This document shows, in pieces, positions 1 to 12,087 of a stretch of 56,701 nucleotides of DNA. The notes beneath the pieces are model-generated. The model did no database searches. It had not been told where the DNA came from and saw only the letters and a program-made list of their open reading frames with translations. Source of the stretch: Xanthoparmelia taractica (Eukaryota > Ascomycota > Lecanoromycetes > Lecanorales > Parmeliaceae). The translations under genes and the position numbers were made by a program. The DNA lies in assembly GCA_033085395.1 (NCBI GenBank), contig JANQBS010000248.1:1-56701 (forward strand). Reading direction: 5' to 3'. How positions within the stretch are numbered: the first letter of the stretch is position 1; every line of letters begins with the position of its first letter.

Positions 1-75
1 ATAATTTTTTAAAAAAAGTTGAAAAAAAGTTGAAAACGACTATATTCAATAGATACCACACCTTTCCGACCCGTA
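1..75 (+). repeat. Inverted repeat, left copy (window end)
   Basis: Bases 1-75 match the reverse complement of 56625-56699 at 74 of 75 positions. The one difference (G at 32; T at 56668 on the plus strand where C is expected) is a CpA-to-TpA change, the preferred RIP mutation. Homology stops at 75 because the left copy carries an extra tandem unit. Confidence 0.9.
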
Positions 76-383
76 ATCACACCTTTCCAACTCGTAGTCT
101 TAAACTAAGTATTTTTAAAGTAAATATAATATAGATGTTTATTTTTATTATATTTATTCTCGTAGCTTAAAAGAACGAAGGGTCTTTATTATTAATACTT
201 AGTATATTATTTATATATCTTATTCTCGCTAAAGACTTCTTCGAATTAATATACTTACGTAAAGCTATAACGATAACGATATAGTCTATAAATGTAATAA
301 AAGAACTTCTCTATATACTTATACTATATTGTTAATTAAATAGCTTTAATTCTAATCTAATTAGAAAGCTAAAATAGCTACTA
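1..383. repeat. AT-rich, RIP-like repeat fragment
   Basis: This stretch is strongly AT-rich and has no credible reading frame; composition changes abruptly near 383, just before the GOT1 region. Positions 60-100 hold two copies of a unit of about 20 bp (cacacctttccgacccgta, then a copy with C-to-T and G-to-A differences). The first 75 bases recur in inverted orientation at 56625-56699. It is probably the end of a decayed repeat family also present at the right end of the window. No superfamily could be assigned. Confidence 0.75.
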
Positions 384-574
384 TAACACCCACATATCGC
401 GATTTATCTCCTGCTCTTCTTGGGTGATCGTTTAGGCAAAAAATAACGGGGTGGTCCGCCAAGGCCGAGCTCCCGCATAGGGTTTTGCAAAAAAGAGTAA
501 CAGAACGAATTTTCGATGACCTTGCAAATTGAATACTTAAGAGCTTGTCATTATACCTACCCAAGATGACTACC

Positions 575-1248
575 ATGTGGCTCTCAGATTCTCAAAGTGA
601 GTCTACACCACGGTTTTCTAAAGCTTTCCAAGAGCCAACAGTATCTCGATATTAAATTCAGTACCGCCAGCGCTGATATTGTCCATTGACCCGCAGAAAT
701 TGGAGTTGCCTTCTGCTCAGGTGGTAGGTAGGGTCCCTAGGGTTTGCCAGTAGTTCGCGCAATTGGTCTGATAATGAGGCTCAGGGGGGTTCTTCCTAAT
801 GGGAGGAGTGATCATGTTTTTCGATAGAGCCATGTAAGTCTTTAGGATCCCACGGTGCATCAACAAAACGGCTCATGTCAGACAGGCTGGCCATGGGCAA
901 TGTATGAGGCGGCGCTTCTCTGACAAGACCCGATTGATCGTTCCTGAACAGATACTCTTTCTCTTTGGTCTTACCCTTATAATCGGACTACAAAAGACGG
1001 CGGCGTTCTTCGCTCGACGCCAAAAATTAAAGGGCACAGTTGCGTTCGCGGCAGGCATAACGCTCATACTTTTACGATGGCCCTCAGTGGGCTTCTTAAT
1101 AGAATTATATGGGATATTTGTGCTGTTTGGTGACTTCTTCTCAACAGTCGGTGGATTCGCGGGAAACATCCCTGTCGTGGGACCGTACATTCATCAGGCG
1201 CTAGATAGAGCTGGAGGAGGGCGGAGAAATGCAGAGTTGCCCGTGTGA
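575..1248 (+). CDS. GOT1: GOT1/SFT2-family vesicle transport protein
   Basis: Small four-helix membrane protein of the early Golgi/ER that supports vesicle traffic. Five exons were deduced: 575-596, 697-723, 785-833, 886-901 (only 16 nt) and 952-1248, giving 136 residues, close to the 138 of yeast Got1. The product starts MWLSDSQKIG and carries the family signatures FFDRAM, LTLIIGLQKT and LYGIFVLFGDFF, ending in LPV. All four introns use GT-AG. The start at 575 gives the usual family N-terminus MWLS; an in-frame ATG at 566 is also possible. Its 3' end converges on the profilin gene about 300 bp away. Exon choice rests on remembered family consensus; only the last exon is an uninterrupted long frame. 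Confidence 0.9.
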
Positions 1249-1546
1249 AAGGTGCTAAACGTGGTAGATTGGGGATGCAGAAAAGTTTGACATGGAAGGC
1301 GCTGTCCCTTACAAGGGGGGGTAATGGGTTTGTGAGAGGGGAGGCCATTCCATCCCCCAGATCGCAGTTTAAGGAGCCGACAACTGGTCGATTGAGATGA
1401 CCAGGACGCCATCGAACGGAATGGAGAGCTTGTCATGTGGTATAGCCAAGGCCCCGTTCCATCTACCTGTCAAGACCTGTCCTTAAAGAGGAATGCAAGT
1501 AAAGTACAGGACCATATTCGCATCAGGGAAAACGATGTGCGAATGC

Positions 1547-2241
1547 TCAGTAGCCGACGCTAATCAGATAATCGCCAAGCTGCTCCACTGTGTTCGTTGC
1601 TTGGCCTGGCTGTACTGTCTCTGGGTAATGTGTGACGAGGATTGCTTGATGCGTCTTGACAATTACTATTCCCTCCTTTCCCTGTGGAATGGTCAGATTG
1701 TTCTTGCAGTTAGGACTTCCAAAGAACTTGGGAAACGCACTTTCCTGCCATACACACTTTTCTCGTCGGCCTTTATCGTCATGTACTTCTGGCCTGCGAT
1801 TCGGAAACCATCACTCTGAATCTTCTTGACATCTGATGTATCCGTGTATGAAGCAATGACGTCTTTTATTTCCGCCGGCGAGACCTGACCGGATCGTCAA
1901 TGTTCGAATTCAGCCCCAGCTCTCCTTCCACATGCGACTCCTCCGAGCGATACCCTGGGTTTCGTATGGATGCGTAGGATATGTGGACGGATGAAGTAGA
2001 AAATGTCGACATACTGTAAAGCCGGGGGACGAAGCCCAAACGCTCGTTCCCTGGGTGTTGAAAATGGCGGCCTTGTCGAGATTCCCAGTTCCCACCAAAC
2101 TACGAACTTCGCATCAGTGTCCAAGAGAGTAGAAGATATTGTCATATGCGAAGGTACCTGGAATCAATATATGCTTTGATGGCAATGAGTCAGCGGGACC
2201 GTGGTAGAAGGCAGGTAGATTGACTGACCTTGCCACGACAT
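1547..2241 (-). CDS. PFY1: Profilin
   Basis: Actin-monomer-binding protein that also binds phosphoinositides and proline-rich formins and controls actin filament assembly in the cytosol. Five exons on the minus strand: 2241-2229 (13 nt), 2173-2158 (16 nt), 2099-2015, 1884-1741 and 1681-1547, together 130 residues, normal for profilins. The first two exons give MSWQAYIDS, joined to SLVGTGNLDKAAIF; the middle exon holds KYMTIKADEKSVYGRK; the end is DYLISVGY, all classic profilin blocks. The two tiny exons are needed to recover the conserved MSWQAY start, and all splice sites are GT-AG. A long minus frame near 1897-2145 is a shadow of exon 3 plus intron. Confidence 0.93.
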
Positions 2242-3160
2242 GCTGAATCAGTGGCAATTCTTCGAATGCTGCAGATGGAAGCTTTAGCTGAGAGGAGATA
2301 AGGAGGGTTTTGAATTATCGGAGTGATACGGTGACAATAATAGTATCTGTAGAAAGAAGAGGATCGTATGATGTGATGGAGCCCGAGTCTAGGGAATTAA
2401 GAGTGGGACAATAAAAACATTGGCCAAGTAGTTCCAAAGTGTAAGTGACCCCGCGTGCCCGCCAAGCGGATCGCTTGACGTACGTAAGGAGTTAAGGTAT
2501 TCACCTGTTGATGGCCTTTTATTTTGTGTGGTCCGTGATATTGAGAGCTGGACGCTACTTTGCGATAAAACGCCATTTGCTTCTGGCCCCTGCTACTAAA
2601 TGGTCTTGTCCCACCCCGCGGAACGGTATATTTCAGGCGTATTAAGGATTCAATGACTCCTCAGCGGCTTACCTTCGTTGTGCTGGTCGGTATTAGGCTG
2701 TGTGGGGGTAAGGCTGGAAGATTGATTCCATATTATCATTTTCGCACTGAAGCTTTCATTATGTTCTCTTTCGCGTTGTTTCAGGCTCTTACGGAACACA
2801 CGAGCACAAGTCCTTGAATTTTTCTCGATGATGCCTTGCAATTTCAGAGTACTGCCGAGCGTAACTCTAGCTTAGCGTTGTTTCAGCTTTGCCAAAGGAT
2901 GAAATCTTGAGCACCAATGAGACCGAGGAAATCGTTTTTGAGGAAATGAAAGCTGGATGTGCCCAAGATTGTATCCGGATACAACCAATGGCGGGTGGTG
3001 GTACCGCTGAAACCCAAGACTCCCGTCTCCTTATATCATGCTGCCACCGTCTCTCTTTTTAAATCCTATCAATTTTTCTGCTGCATAGCCTGGCTTCATC
3101 CACTGTCGGTTGGCCCAGGTCTCTGCGCGCGGTTGACTCGCAAAGGAACTTCTTCGAAAG
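2242..3160. other. Intergenic region, divergent promoters
   Basis: Lies between the start of profilin (leftward) and of the unknown protein at 3161 (rightward), so it should hold both promoters. No conserved coding frame, RNA gene or repeat was recognised. Confidence 0.5.
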
Positions 3161-4797
3161 ATGCCCAAGGCTGGACCTTTAACGAGATCAGAATCGGAAA
3201 CAACCGCCGGTAACAATCATCATGCAAATGCCAAGCAGGCGCCCTCCAATGCACAAGTTCCTCAGCCGCATGCAGGGCTTGCACACAGGCTCAATGCTGA
3301 TGAGCTAGTTATTGGACTCGCCTTGGGTAGCCCAAGGCAAAGTCCAACGCTGGCCATGTCGCCAGATGACCGCGACGTTGATGTTTCTTCCGTTTGCAGC
3401 TCGCCAGAGAAGTCCGCAAGCACACTGGGGAATTCACATGAGATGGGTAGCGGGAGTAAAAGCATCAGAAGGAAGGGAAGAAAGTGGAAGTCTTTGGGCA
3501 ATTTTTTTGGGAGAAGGGAAGTCCGGTCCTCTTCGCCATTTCCCCAGCTAGATCAAAAACGGCAACCTGGGCCAGCCAAGCAACTCATCACCCAGGATCA
3601 GTTCGAGACCAATGCTCTTTTTCGCAAGCGGGCTGACTCGGGTCTCGGTAGCAAAGTCCACCAAGTAGATTTGTCCAAGGGTATGTTTGGAGACAAAAGC
3701 AGTGGCATGCTAAGGAAAACGAGCTTGCGGCGTAGGGGATTACGAAGAAGAAAAGTTGAAGAGGGTCAGCCTGAAATGGAGCGGATTCCTGCTAAATATA
3801 CAGCACATGCCATTGCGGTGAGTTTGGGTCCTCATGGAGAGCAGCAGGAGTCGCGCATGCCTGGGTCATCATTACTACAAGTCGAGATCCCATGCGTGGA
3901 ACTGGAGCGCTATAGTGTAATGTTTGGCGACGTCCTGAAGCCTCCAATACGGCAAAGCAAGCCGCAGCCTTCACTGCTGGCCCGCAGGCAGGCCCACTTG
4001 GAGGAGTTACACACCATTGCATACATGGACAGCAAGGTACGTTGTTCGATCGTGATAAGAAGCGAGACGACTGGCTCAAACACCTCAAACAGCCTGTTGA
4101 TATTGCTTTGCCAAAAGCCGGTATGCGAGCTGACTCAATATCACTCAAGTCCTCCACGTCCCCATCTTTCCCACTCTTCCCCTTGACTCCTCCCCATCCA
4201 GCCTGCAGCCCGGTGAACAGGCTGCTTCTGAAGCCCAAGCCTTTGACTCGTTCATCGACAGAACCCAGCCACCGCCTTCTTTCGCCCAAGTCTTTGAATC
4301 AAACAAGTAAATCCCAGGATCAAGATCACGTTTTTGTCAAAGTGCACAAGTCGGAAGACTTTTTAGGGACTCCAATGTCTCATGGTCGCCGACCTAGTTC
4401 CGACCCTTCTCAGCGATCCGCCAACTCGACTAAAGCTAGCTTTTTCGAATGCGCGGAGTATCCCGAATGTTCATTCCCAACCATCGGAGCGGACACTCCC
4501 ACGCCTACGAAAGGTATACCACTGGATTCTGCACAACGTGCATTGCCAGCACGGCAATCAAGCAAAGAAAATCTAGCTTCACTGGAATTACGGCACCGAC
4601 ACCAAGGGGAAGAGCCAATCGGCCCTACTGCGGAGGTCTCTGTTGCCAGGCAGATTTCCATTTCGCGTCGTCAGCGCCAACTTCTTGTCCCGATCGCCCC
4701 AAAGAATGCTCGTCAGCCTATACAACCTCGAATAAATGAGCAGAGCACTGCGAACGAGTCGCGGAAATCACACCTTCTGACAGTGGAGGACGCTTGA
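3161..4797 (+). CDS. Unknown low-complexity protein
   Basis: Product not recognised. Two exons: 3161-4036 and 4093-4797, joined across a 56-nt GT-AG intron (donor gtacgt, acceptor aaacag) that shifts the frame exactly as needed, giving 526 residues. The protein is rich in Ser, Pro, Arg and Lys and looks mostly disordered. A basic patch at residues ~100-120 (RRKGRKWKSLGNFFGRR) and another near 190 (RKTSLRRRGLRRRK) could bind nucleic acid or membrane or act as nuclear localisation signals, which is inference. A Cys-containing block (SFFECAEYPECSFPTIG) lies towards the C-terminus. No transmembrane segment or catalytic motif is visible. It ends about 300 bp from the convergent SLH1 3' end; that gap shows nothing notable. 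Confidence 0.7.
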
Positions 4798-5101
4798 ATG
4801 GACTGTTCAGTTTCCCGGCAAGTATAGGATTTCTGATTAGCACGGGCAGCGTTGGGCGCTTGTTCAGTAAAATTGCTTCATATTTACCGCTGGGTTGGTA
4901 CTTGCTATGCGGATGCTTCGCTTGAAGAGAGGCTCAATTCCTGTAGATATTCTGTGACTTAGGTTTTACACCCGAAGGAAAGAACATCATGAAGATGCTT
5001 TCCGTGCTCTCTTCTCATTTCCCAGTTAGTCGACATCAAGTTTCCCGCCCCAGGCTATCGAAATGGTTAGAAGCAGGTTGCATGTTTGCATCTTTCAAGT
5101 C

Positions 5102-8100
5102 CTAATCTCTTGTGCTCTTCTTCCCATTGTAGTCCTCAACAATTGGCGCTGCCGGCATCTCTATACCCTCAATCTTCCACATCATCTTCACATACGCATC
5201 GCTGACTACGAAGACATCGATTTTTCTTTCTGTCCTCTCGGGCTTCAACTTAAGGATGGATCTCGACGTTGGCTTGTTTCCACCACCATGCCCCTTCCCC
5301 GTGGGAAGCCAGTTAATCCTTTTTAACGCCAGGACCTCGTCTTTTGCTGGATCAGCAACTACAAGGAAGAAGCCTTCGGATTGTGATTTGGGGAACTTGG
5401 GGGCATAAACGCGATAATCAGGCTGCGTTGCGGGGTTGAGGCGAGTGACACCTATGGTGAGGCCAAGCGCGTTGACGTCCATGACAATGACTTTGAGGTC
5501 TGGGAGAGCAGCAATTACTTCCTGGACATGAGACTCGGACTCCTGACGGACGTCAACAGTTTGGAGGACATTCAACAACATGGGTCTGGGAATATGGTGG
5601 ATCTGTGTTAATGAAGAGGGTTTCGTCCCCCCATGCTTTGCGCGAGCCCGCTCCTTGTCCGTATTCACGCCGGGAAAGATAGACAAGGGCCCATCCAAAG
5701 GCCAGCGGGCCGACTTGACGCACTGCAGCAAAGTGATCATCATGGTGCAGCTTGACAGGTATCCCAGCTCTGTCAATACATCAATGGAAGCTTGAACGAT
5801 ACGTATACTCTGGTCTAAGACTGAGTTTTGGTCCCCAACGTAGTCGGATATTGGTAAGTCGATGCGGGAGAAATAAGCCTGCAGAAGCAGGAAGGCTTTG
5901 ACGTGAGGGTCCCACATCTGAAGTCCGAGGACTTCAACGTTTAATGGTAGGTTCTTGGACATCTCCGTGTTGATAAGATCTTCTGGAAGCAAAAATTGAC
6001 CAGTTAGTATTCGTCCTTCAAAGCTTAAAATATGCGCAACAAGGTTCTCTAATGCCTGATCTGTTGAAGTCTTGTGTTCCTAATTCAATTTCCCCACGAA
6101 CCGCCGCTTCGCAGATGTGTCGTTACTTGGATTCTCCCCCTTTACGATCCTTTTGACTTGCTACATGTCATCTATGTTATCTTCTCCAGCGTTTATCCAG
6201 GGAATCGCCCAAAAGTCCGGAACCTGAAGGACTCACCATTATGCCGTACAGGAAGCTCATCAAACTCAGTTGAACAGCACATCCAAGCCAGCACGTCCTC
6301 GAAGCTTGCATCTCTTTTAGCGAGCTTCACTAGATGCCGGACGGTCTTGTGAGACAAGTAATAGTAACTCATGATCTTTCCAAGTGGAGTCGAATCGACA
6401 TCGCCGTTTGAGCAAAGCGCAATGCAACTCGATTCCGCTAACTCCCCCAAAGACTTGTCGACAAGTTCAAACATGAAACCGCTCGCTAATTGCTGCGCTG
6501 CGATCGTATTTTGATCTTCGGAAGATATCTCAAGGCCGTAGTAAGATGGGTTTTTATGCAGTCGGCGAAACAAAAAAGTCCAAGTAAGATAATCCAGTGC
6601 ATCTTGTTTGGTACCAATCGTGCCCGCAGAGATCTCGGCGCCTAGATGATTGTCGAGAACGTTGTGCAGGGAAGACTCCACAGGAAAACCGGTATGTAGA
6701 AAATGTTTATAGAATGCCTTCTTGGCCTCTTGGGTGAATATACGGGCAATGCCCGAAGTATCGAATTGTGGCCGTCCTGCTCGACCTAGCATTTGCAATA
6801 CATCGGTCAGATCCATGTCCTTGTACCCTTCGATTTGAGCATCGAAATATTGAGTACCCTTGACCACGACCAAATGGGCTGGTAAATTAACACCCCAAGC
6901 AAGCGTAGACGTTGCCACGAGTATCTGGATCTTGTTGTTGGCGAACAATTCTTCGGCTAGTTGCCTGTCAGTTTCCACCAATCCAGCGTGATGCAGACCG
7001 ATGCCGAAGCTCAGAGCCTCTCGGAGGGCCTCGTCCTTGACTCTGGAAAGGTTGAGCTGTAGATCATCTTCTGACATGCGAACAAAGCGTCGCGGATTGT
7101 CCTCCATGCCACACAGATTAATCAAATCCTTTGCTGTCAAGCGCGTTTGCCTTCGAGACGCAACAAAGACAATGACCGGTTTCTCGGGTGAGTGGGTCTT
7201 GATTGCTATAAACGTCGGACGATTCATCGCCTGCATGAGAGGGCAAAAGCCTCGCTGCTCTGGAAATCCATCGATAAATATTTGGAGGGGCACTGGCCTG
7301 ACTGAATGTCGAAAATTGAAGAGCCCTTCTTTGACACCTAGCCAGTTTCCCAGATCCGTGGCATTGGCACAAGCAGTCGACATTCCCACTAGTCGCACAG
7401 AAGCTTTGGATTGGGATGCAATGAAATTCATGCGGGAGACGATAATCTCCAAAATCGGCCCCCGATCACCTCCCAGGAGATGAATTTCGTCAATAATGAC
7501 CAAGCTCACTTGGCGGACGTAACTTCTAGTTTGCCAACTACGGCTTATCACATCCCACTTTTCAGGCGTAGTGATAATGATATCAGCATTTCGAATAGTC
7601 CGAGTATCCGGCGTATTATCACCGGTCAGCTCGACAAGTTTGAGGCCCATCTGACGAGTCAACCGCTTGCGCCAATCCTGCACTCGCTCTCGCACCAGAG
7701 CTTTCATCGGTGCAATATAGACGACTTTAGATCCAGGCTTCTCCCGAAAAGCCCACCACATAGCTAGCTCTGCCGCGACTGTTTTCCCACTACCAGTTGG
7801 AGAACCTAGCAGCACGTTGGCCGATGTGTGATAAAGGGTGTGGAAGATCTGTGTCTGCATTGGATTGAAAAATAAGAATCGTTGCCTATAGATGTCTTCG
7901 AGCAGAGGGCTTTTCAGAGCAGCGATTGGAAGTGGTTGAAGATCTAACAGGTCTGTGTACACACTCTCCGTATCTGGCCTGATCAGATGCTGGAAGGACA
8001 CTGGCGTCACCGTTTCTGCACCCAGCCATCGGTCTGAGACGGTTCGCACATAGATCTGTGCAGGCAAAGGGTCCGACAGAGGAATGGTGAAGCTCAGCTC

Positions 8101-11100
8101 GTGGTCGTCGTAGAGCTTCCTACGCGTCAATATGAAATACTCGTGATGGTATATTTCCGAGCTCTCCGAACTTTCGACCCAAATCCAATAGGATTCAGAG
8201 GTGCCATTATGCCTATCGTTCCAGCGAAAGTTAGCAGTGACAGACAGATGAATGCGAAGAACATCGCGGTTCAAAGGAGCAATCTCGGCTACAACGGTCA
8301 GAATTGGGAAACTGTCTAGGAGCTTTGAGATCGTATTTCCCATTCGGTTGTTATGGACCAACTCGCCAATCTCGGTAGACTCCATATCGCGTAGTGACCC
8401 AATGGAAGAGACGTTCGACTTCTCGTCGAGATTTCTCAATATAGGCTGAGGAAGGTCGAATTGATGAAACGGATGCTGAAAAGGCCAGATTTGCTTCTCA
8501 ATCGACTTGCAGAGAGATAAGATGACTAGACACTGATGACCCCATCTTCTGTTGAGAGCTATCATGAACAGTGCTCTGCATATCCTTGCAGCGTTCTGCG
8601 CTACGTATGCGGAGTCGGACACAAGAGCGAAATCATCTACGCGTGCCCGAGAGATGTAGGATTGCAGCAAGATATTTGTCTTCACCGATGCGACGTCGTT
8701 GCCCCCTGTTACGTCGTAACGCATTGCCTCCTCTCTGAGTCTTGCAAGCTCCTTCGACTCGGTGTCGCGAGATTGAATATTGTCGAACTCGCCACTCATG
8801 CTGACCATTCTGAGCACTTCTTTTTCAGTGGCTCTCGCTGTCATCATGGTATTGAAAACCTCAATGCTTGTTTGCAAGACGTAATACTGGCTTGCAATCC
8901 TACCAACGTCTTTGGCCCGAAGCTCCTCAGTCGTTTCGTTGAAGATAATCATCTGGCTCTGCTGCAGCACCCGCGCTGCATCGATCGCCAACTTTCGCCT
9001 TCTTTGAACAAGATGGGGATCATCACGAATCTCGGCCCAGTCGATACCGTATGTCAGTGGGTTACGCTGCATTCGCACAAAGAGGTAGGAGTAGCCGAGC
9101 CATTGAACAGCTTCGGGGACAGAAGTTACAGTGCCCAAAGCAATTTCCGCATTCAAATTGTCCACCAATTTTCGAGAGAGCTTTGACTCGATCGGCTGCT
9201 GTTGAGTCACGGCAGACAAATAGTGATCCAGCTTGTCATGAGTGGTGCAAATGAAGCCAATGCCAGTAGCTTGGAATTGCGGTCGACCAGCACGCCCAAA
9301 TATTTGCAAAACATCCAAGATGCCGAGATCGACAAATTTTCCCTCTTGCGAGCTATACAATTGGGTTCCTTTGATGATGACCGCAGCAGCCGGTAAATTG
9401 ACACCCCAAGCGAGTGTCGCTGTACAGCAGAGCACGTTAATGTGCCCTTGCGCGAAGAGCTGTTCAACTCGATTTCGATCAGATCTAGGCATCCCAGCGT
9501 GGTGAGTGCCTAAGCCCTTGGGGATGATTTCTCTTAGCTCCCTTCCCTTGGTATTCTTTAGACCTTTGATAGCTGTTGCAAATCCCTCCACGGCTTGACA
9601 GTCGAAGAGATCGAGGCATTGCTGATCTTGAGCCATCTGCAGAAACGTCCTTGCGGTATTAATGGTGTCTTTTCTGGAATGTACGAAGACCATGATCTGA
9701 TGTCCACACTCCAGCATTACTTTGACTTTCTCGAAAGCTGTCCGGTCAATGTTGTCACGGGATGACTTGGTCCCTGCTTTTCCTTTGACGCCGATGAAAT
9801 GTTGTTCAAGAGGCACCGGCCGGAACGAGGCATCAAAGTAGAATAATCCTGCCATGCGATTGACCTTGAGGAAGTCTGCAACGTCAACGTAATTTGGCAA
9901 CGTTGCAGAAAGGCCGACGATCCTAATGAGGGATTGAGTGCTTTCGACTTGCCTTTCTGTTCGAGCAACAAGGGACTCAATTACGGCGCCCCGTTCATCA
10001 TGAAGCATGTGCACTTCATCAATGATGAGCAGTCTGACCTTCTGTACAAGCTCGGTATCACCAGTACTCTTGCGGGTGACAACATCCCATTTTTCAGGCG
10101 TAGTTACAATGATCTGAGTCAGGACGATTTCTTTTTTTGTTAAGTGCATATCTCCAGTATACTCGCGGACCTGGATGCCCAGCCATGCAAGACGCCTTCC
10201 AAGCTTCTCGGTAATTTCAGCCGCCAGTGCTTTCATTGGGGCCACGTAGATGATCTTGAAATCTCCAGAATTGACTAGAAACTCCGAGGCATTGGGCTCA
10301 TCCTTGGGATTGGGGGTGAGGCTGTGGCTGATTGCGTTGAGAATTGCAAGCATAGCAGCATCAGTCTTGCCAGCACCGGTGGGAGCACAGATTAACATGT
10401 TCTCATTCGTCTTATATGCGACTGGATACACCAAGCTTTGCATACGGTTTAAGGCCTTGTAGCCCTTGAAAGTTTTTCTGCACAATCCATCCATTTCAGA
10501 GATCTCGACAAGCCTTCTACCGGCACTCAACGTCCCTACTTTTGCTGCGGGAATTAAGTATTCTTCATACTTCTCATGTTCTGTTCTTGTGCTACCACTG
10601 GGTAGACCGTACTTGCGACCCCCTACAGCCAAAGAGTTACCCGCGCTGTGGACTTTGTACACGTGGGGATACTGATTGTCATTAAGATTCTGCACTCGGT
10701 GAATGCTTGCTGTTTTGCGTTCGTAATCCTTGTGTTGAAGGGCTTGCTCCCTTTGCTTTTTGCTTTGGAGACGACCAAGTACATCGTTCGAAGGGCTGGC
10801 ATCAATTGTCATTACTTGAATGCGATGAGTCATTAGCTCTATAATAAATTCGAGGTCGTCATAACCCAAAATGTCAGCAAGGGACATCTGGAGTTCGTCA
10901 TCTGTAGTATTAGTCAGTTTCTGGCAATAACAGTAACCTGGCATGCAGACCTGTCAAATCTGATGCTAACATAACGGATAACTTTTGCTGTAGCTCTTCC
11001 GCATCCATTCCCGGTTTGCTGTTCGCAAAAGCGAGGCATTTGCTCCCGAGCCATTTCTGCCCATATGGATAGGCCGATTTTGGTCTCCCGTTTTGGCAGT

Positions 11101-11341
11101 CTATAGTATTGTCGAAGGTATCGCTACTATTTTCCGCGTCTAGCTCATCATCGCTGGAGATGTTCCACAAGTCATCCGAGCCACTGCTGCCTGTAGGATC
11201 CTCGTACTCGAGGACAATTTCATGTCCATAACCTTTGCCTTTACCACTCGGCTGCGCTGTGCTCAACCCGGCTAATGCTTCTCGCATCGCTGCGTATTGG
11301 GCTAGCCATTCCAACTCTGTATTATTGAGCGAGGGAGACAT
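5102..11341 (-). CDS. SLH1: ASCC3/Slh1-type RNA helicase
   Basis: Large Ski2-like helicase with two tandem cassettes. In yeast Slh1 is the motor of the RQT complex, which splits collided ribosomes in ribosome-associated quality control. Exons 11341-10951, 10901-6237 and 5982-5102 encode 1978 residues, about the size of yeast Slh1. Cassette 1 has the Walker A motif APTGAGKT near residue 305 and the DEVH box near 425; cassette 2 has SPTGSGKT near 1160 and DEIH near 1265. Both have HHAG and GRAGRP helicase motifs followed by Sec63-like regions. Intron 1 (49 nt) restores the block SDLTDDELQMSL; intron 2 is 254 nt, unusually long here. Cassette 2 keeps its Walker A lysine. Brr2, the spliceosomal relative, is less likely because the short acidic N-terminus fits Slh1/ASCC3. 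Confidence 0.93.
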
Positions 11342-11594
11342 GACGAGATCTTGGTGGTTTTTAGCCGGGCAGGTGGACAGTTAAGACTGGGATTTGCCCA
11401 TAGCTAACACAAGCACTGATGTGGATACGGAGCCGATGATACTGCTCTCCTCGAAGTCTTTACTTAACAGGGATGATGACTAAAGTCATTGTCTGGTACT
11501 TTACCTAAGGTAGGTTGATCACGGTTAAGGATCATCGGATCATTCAAGGACGAGGAGGATCACCTCGCGGCACTAACCCGAAACGCATCAAATG

Positions 11595-11994
11595 GGTCCC
11601 ACTTAGAGTACAGCTAGTCTAAATATTTAGCGGCGCGCTAGTTTTCTAGCGTGCGCTATTAGTCTTGTAAGCAAAAAAAAGAGACTGGTAAACGCGTACC
11701 TTGCTATCGCTATAGAATTGTAGATAAAGGGTGAGACGAGACTATCTAACGAGTACTATACTAATTTCATACATAGTAGTGAAAAGTCTATAGATCTCGC
11801 TGTCGCCTCTCTAGTATTTATTCGTCTACTGTTATAGAAAACAATAAACCATATAGAAGATAATTATCGCTATCTTAATAGAAGTCCTACTACGGTATCC
11901 TTCGTTATTTGCTTACTAAGATAAGACTAGTGACGCAGGCTAGAGAGATAGCGCGCCGCTAAATATTTAGACTGGCTGTACTCTAAGTGGGACC
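11595..11994. mobile_element. 400-bp non-autonomous DNA transposon (MITE)
   Basis: The terminal inverted repeats at 11595-11640 and 11949-11994 are 46 bp long with a single mismatch (T/C at position 21) and begin GGTCCCACTTAGAGTACAG. The element is flanked by a perfect 8-bp target duplication, ATCAAATG, at 11587-11594 and 11995-12002. It encodes nothing recognisable, so it is a MITE mobilised by a transposase elsewhere. An 8-bp duplication is typical of the hAT superfamily, though the TIR is long for hAT. It lies in the shared upstream region of SLH1 and YKT6 and ends 93 bp before the YKT6 start codon. Confidence 0.92.
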
Positions 11995-12087
11995 ATCAAA
12001 TGACATGCCACATACATACAACATACCGCATCGTAACCCATACAGTACAGGCAACATCTCTAGCTTTGTTATAGCTCGCTATACAGA

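Noticed and set aside
1..120. Possible telomere or subtelomeric repeat at the window end
   Set aside because: The tandem units (cacacctttccgacccgta) do not match TTAGGG-type repeats, and the same sequence lies at the other end in inverted orientation.
361..576. 71-codon minus frame next to GOT1
   Set aside because: Overlaps the GOT1 start region on the other strand and has no protein features.
1493..1819. 108-codon plus frame
   Set aside because: Antisense shadow of profilin exons 4 and 5.
4037..4092. Frameshift between two halves of the unknown gene
   Set aside because: A standard 56-nt GT-AG intron explains the change of frame.
3792..4289. 165-codon minus frame
   Set aside because: Antisense to the spliced unknown gene at 3161-4797; composition mirrors that coding strand.
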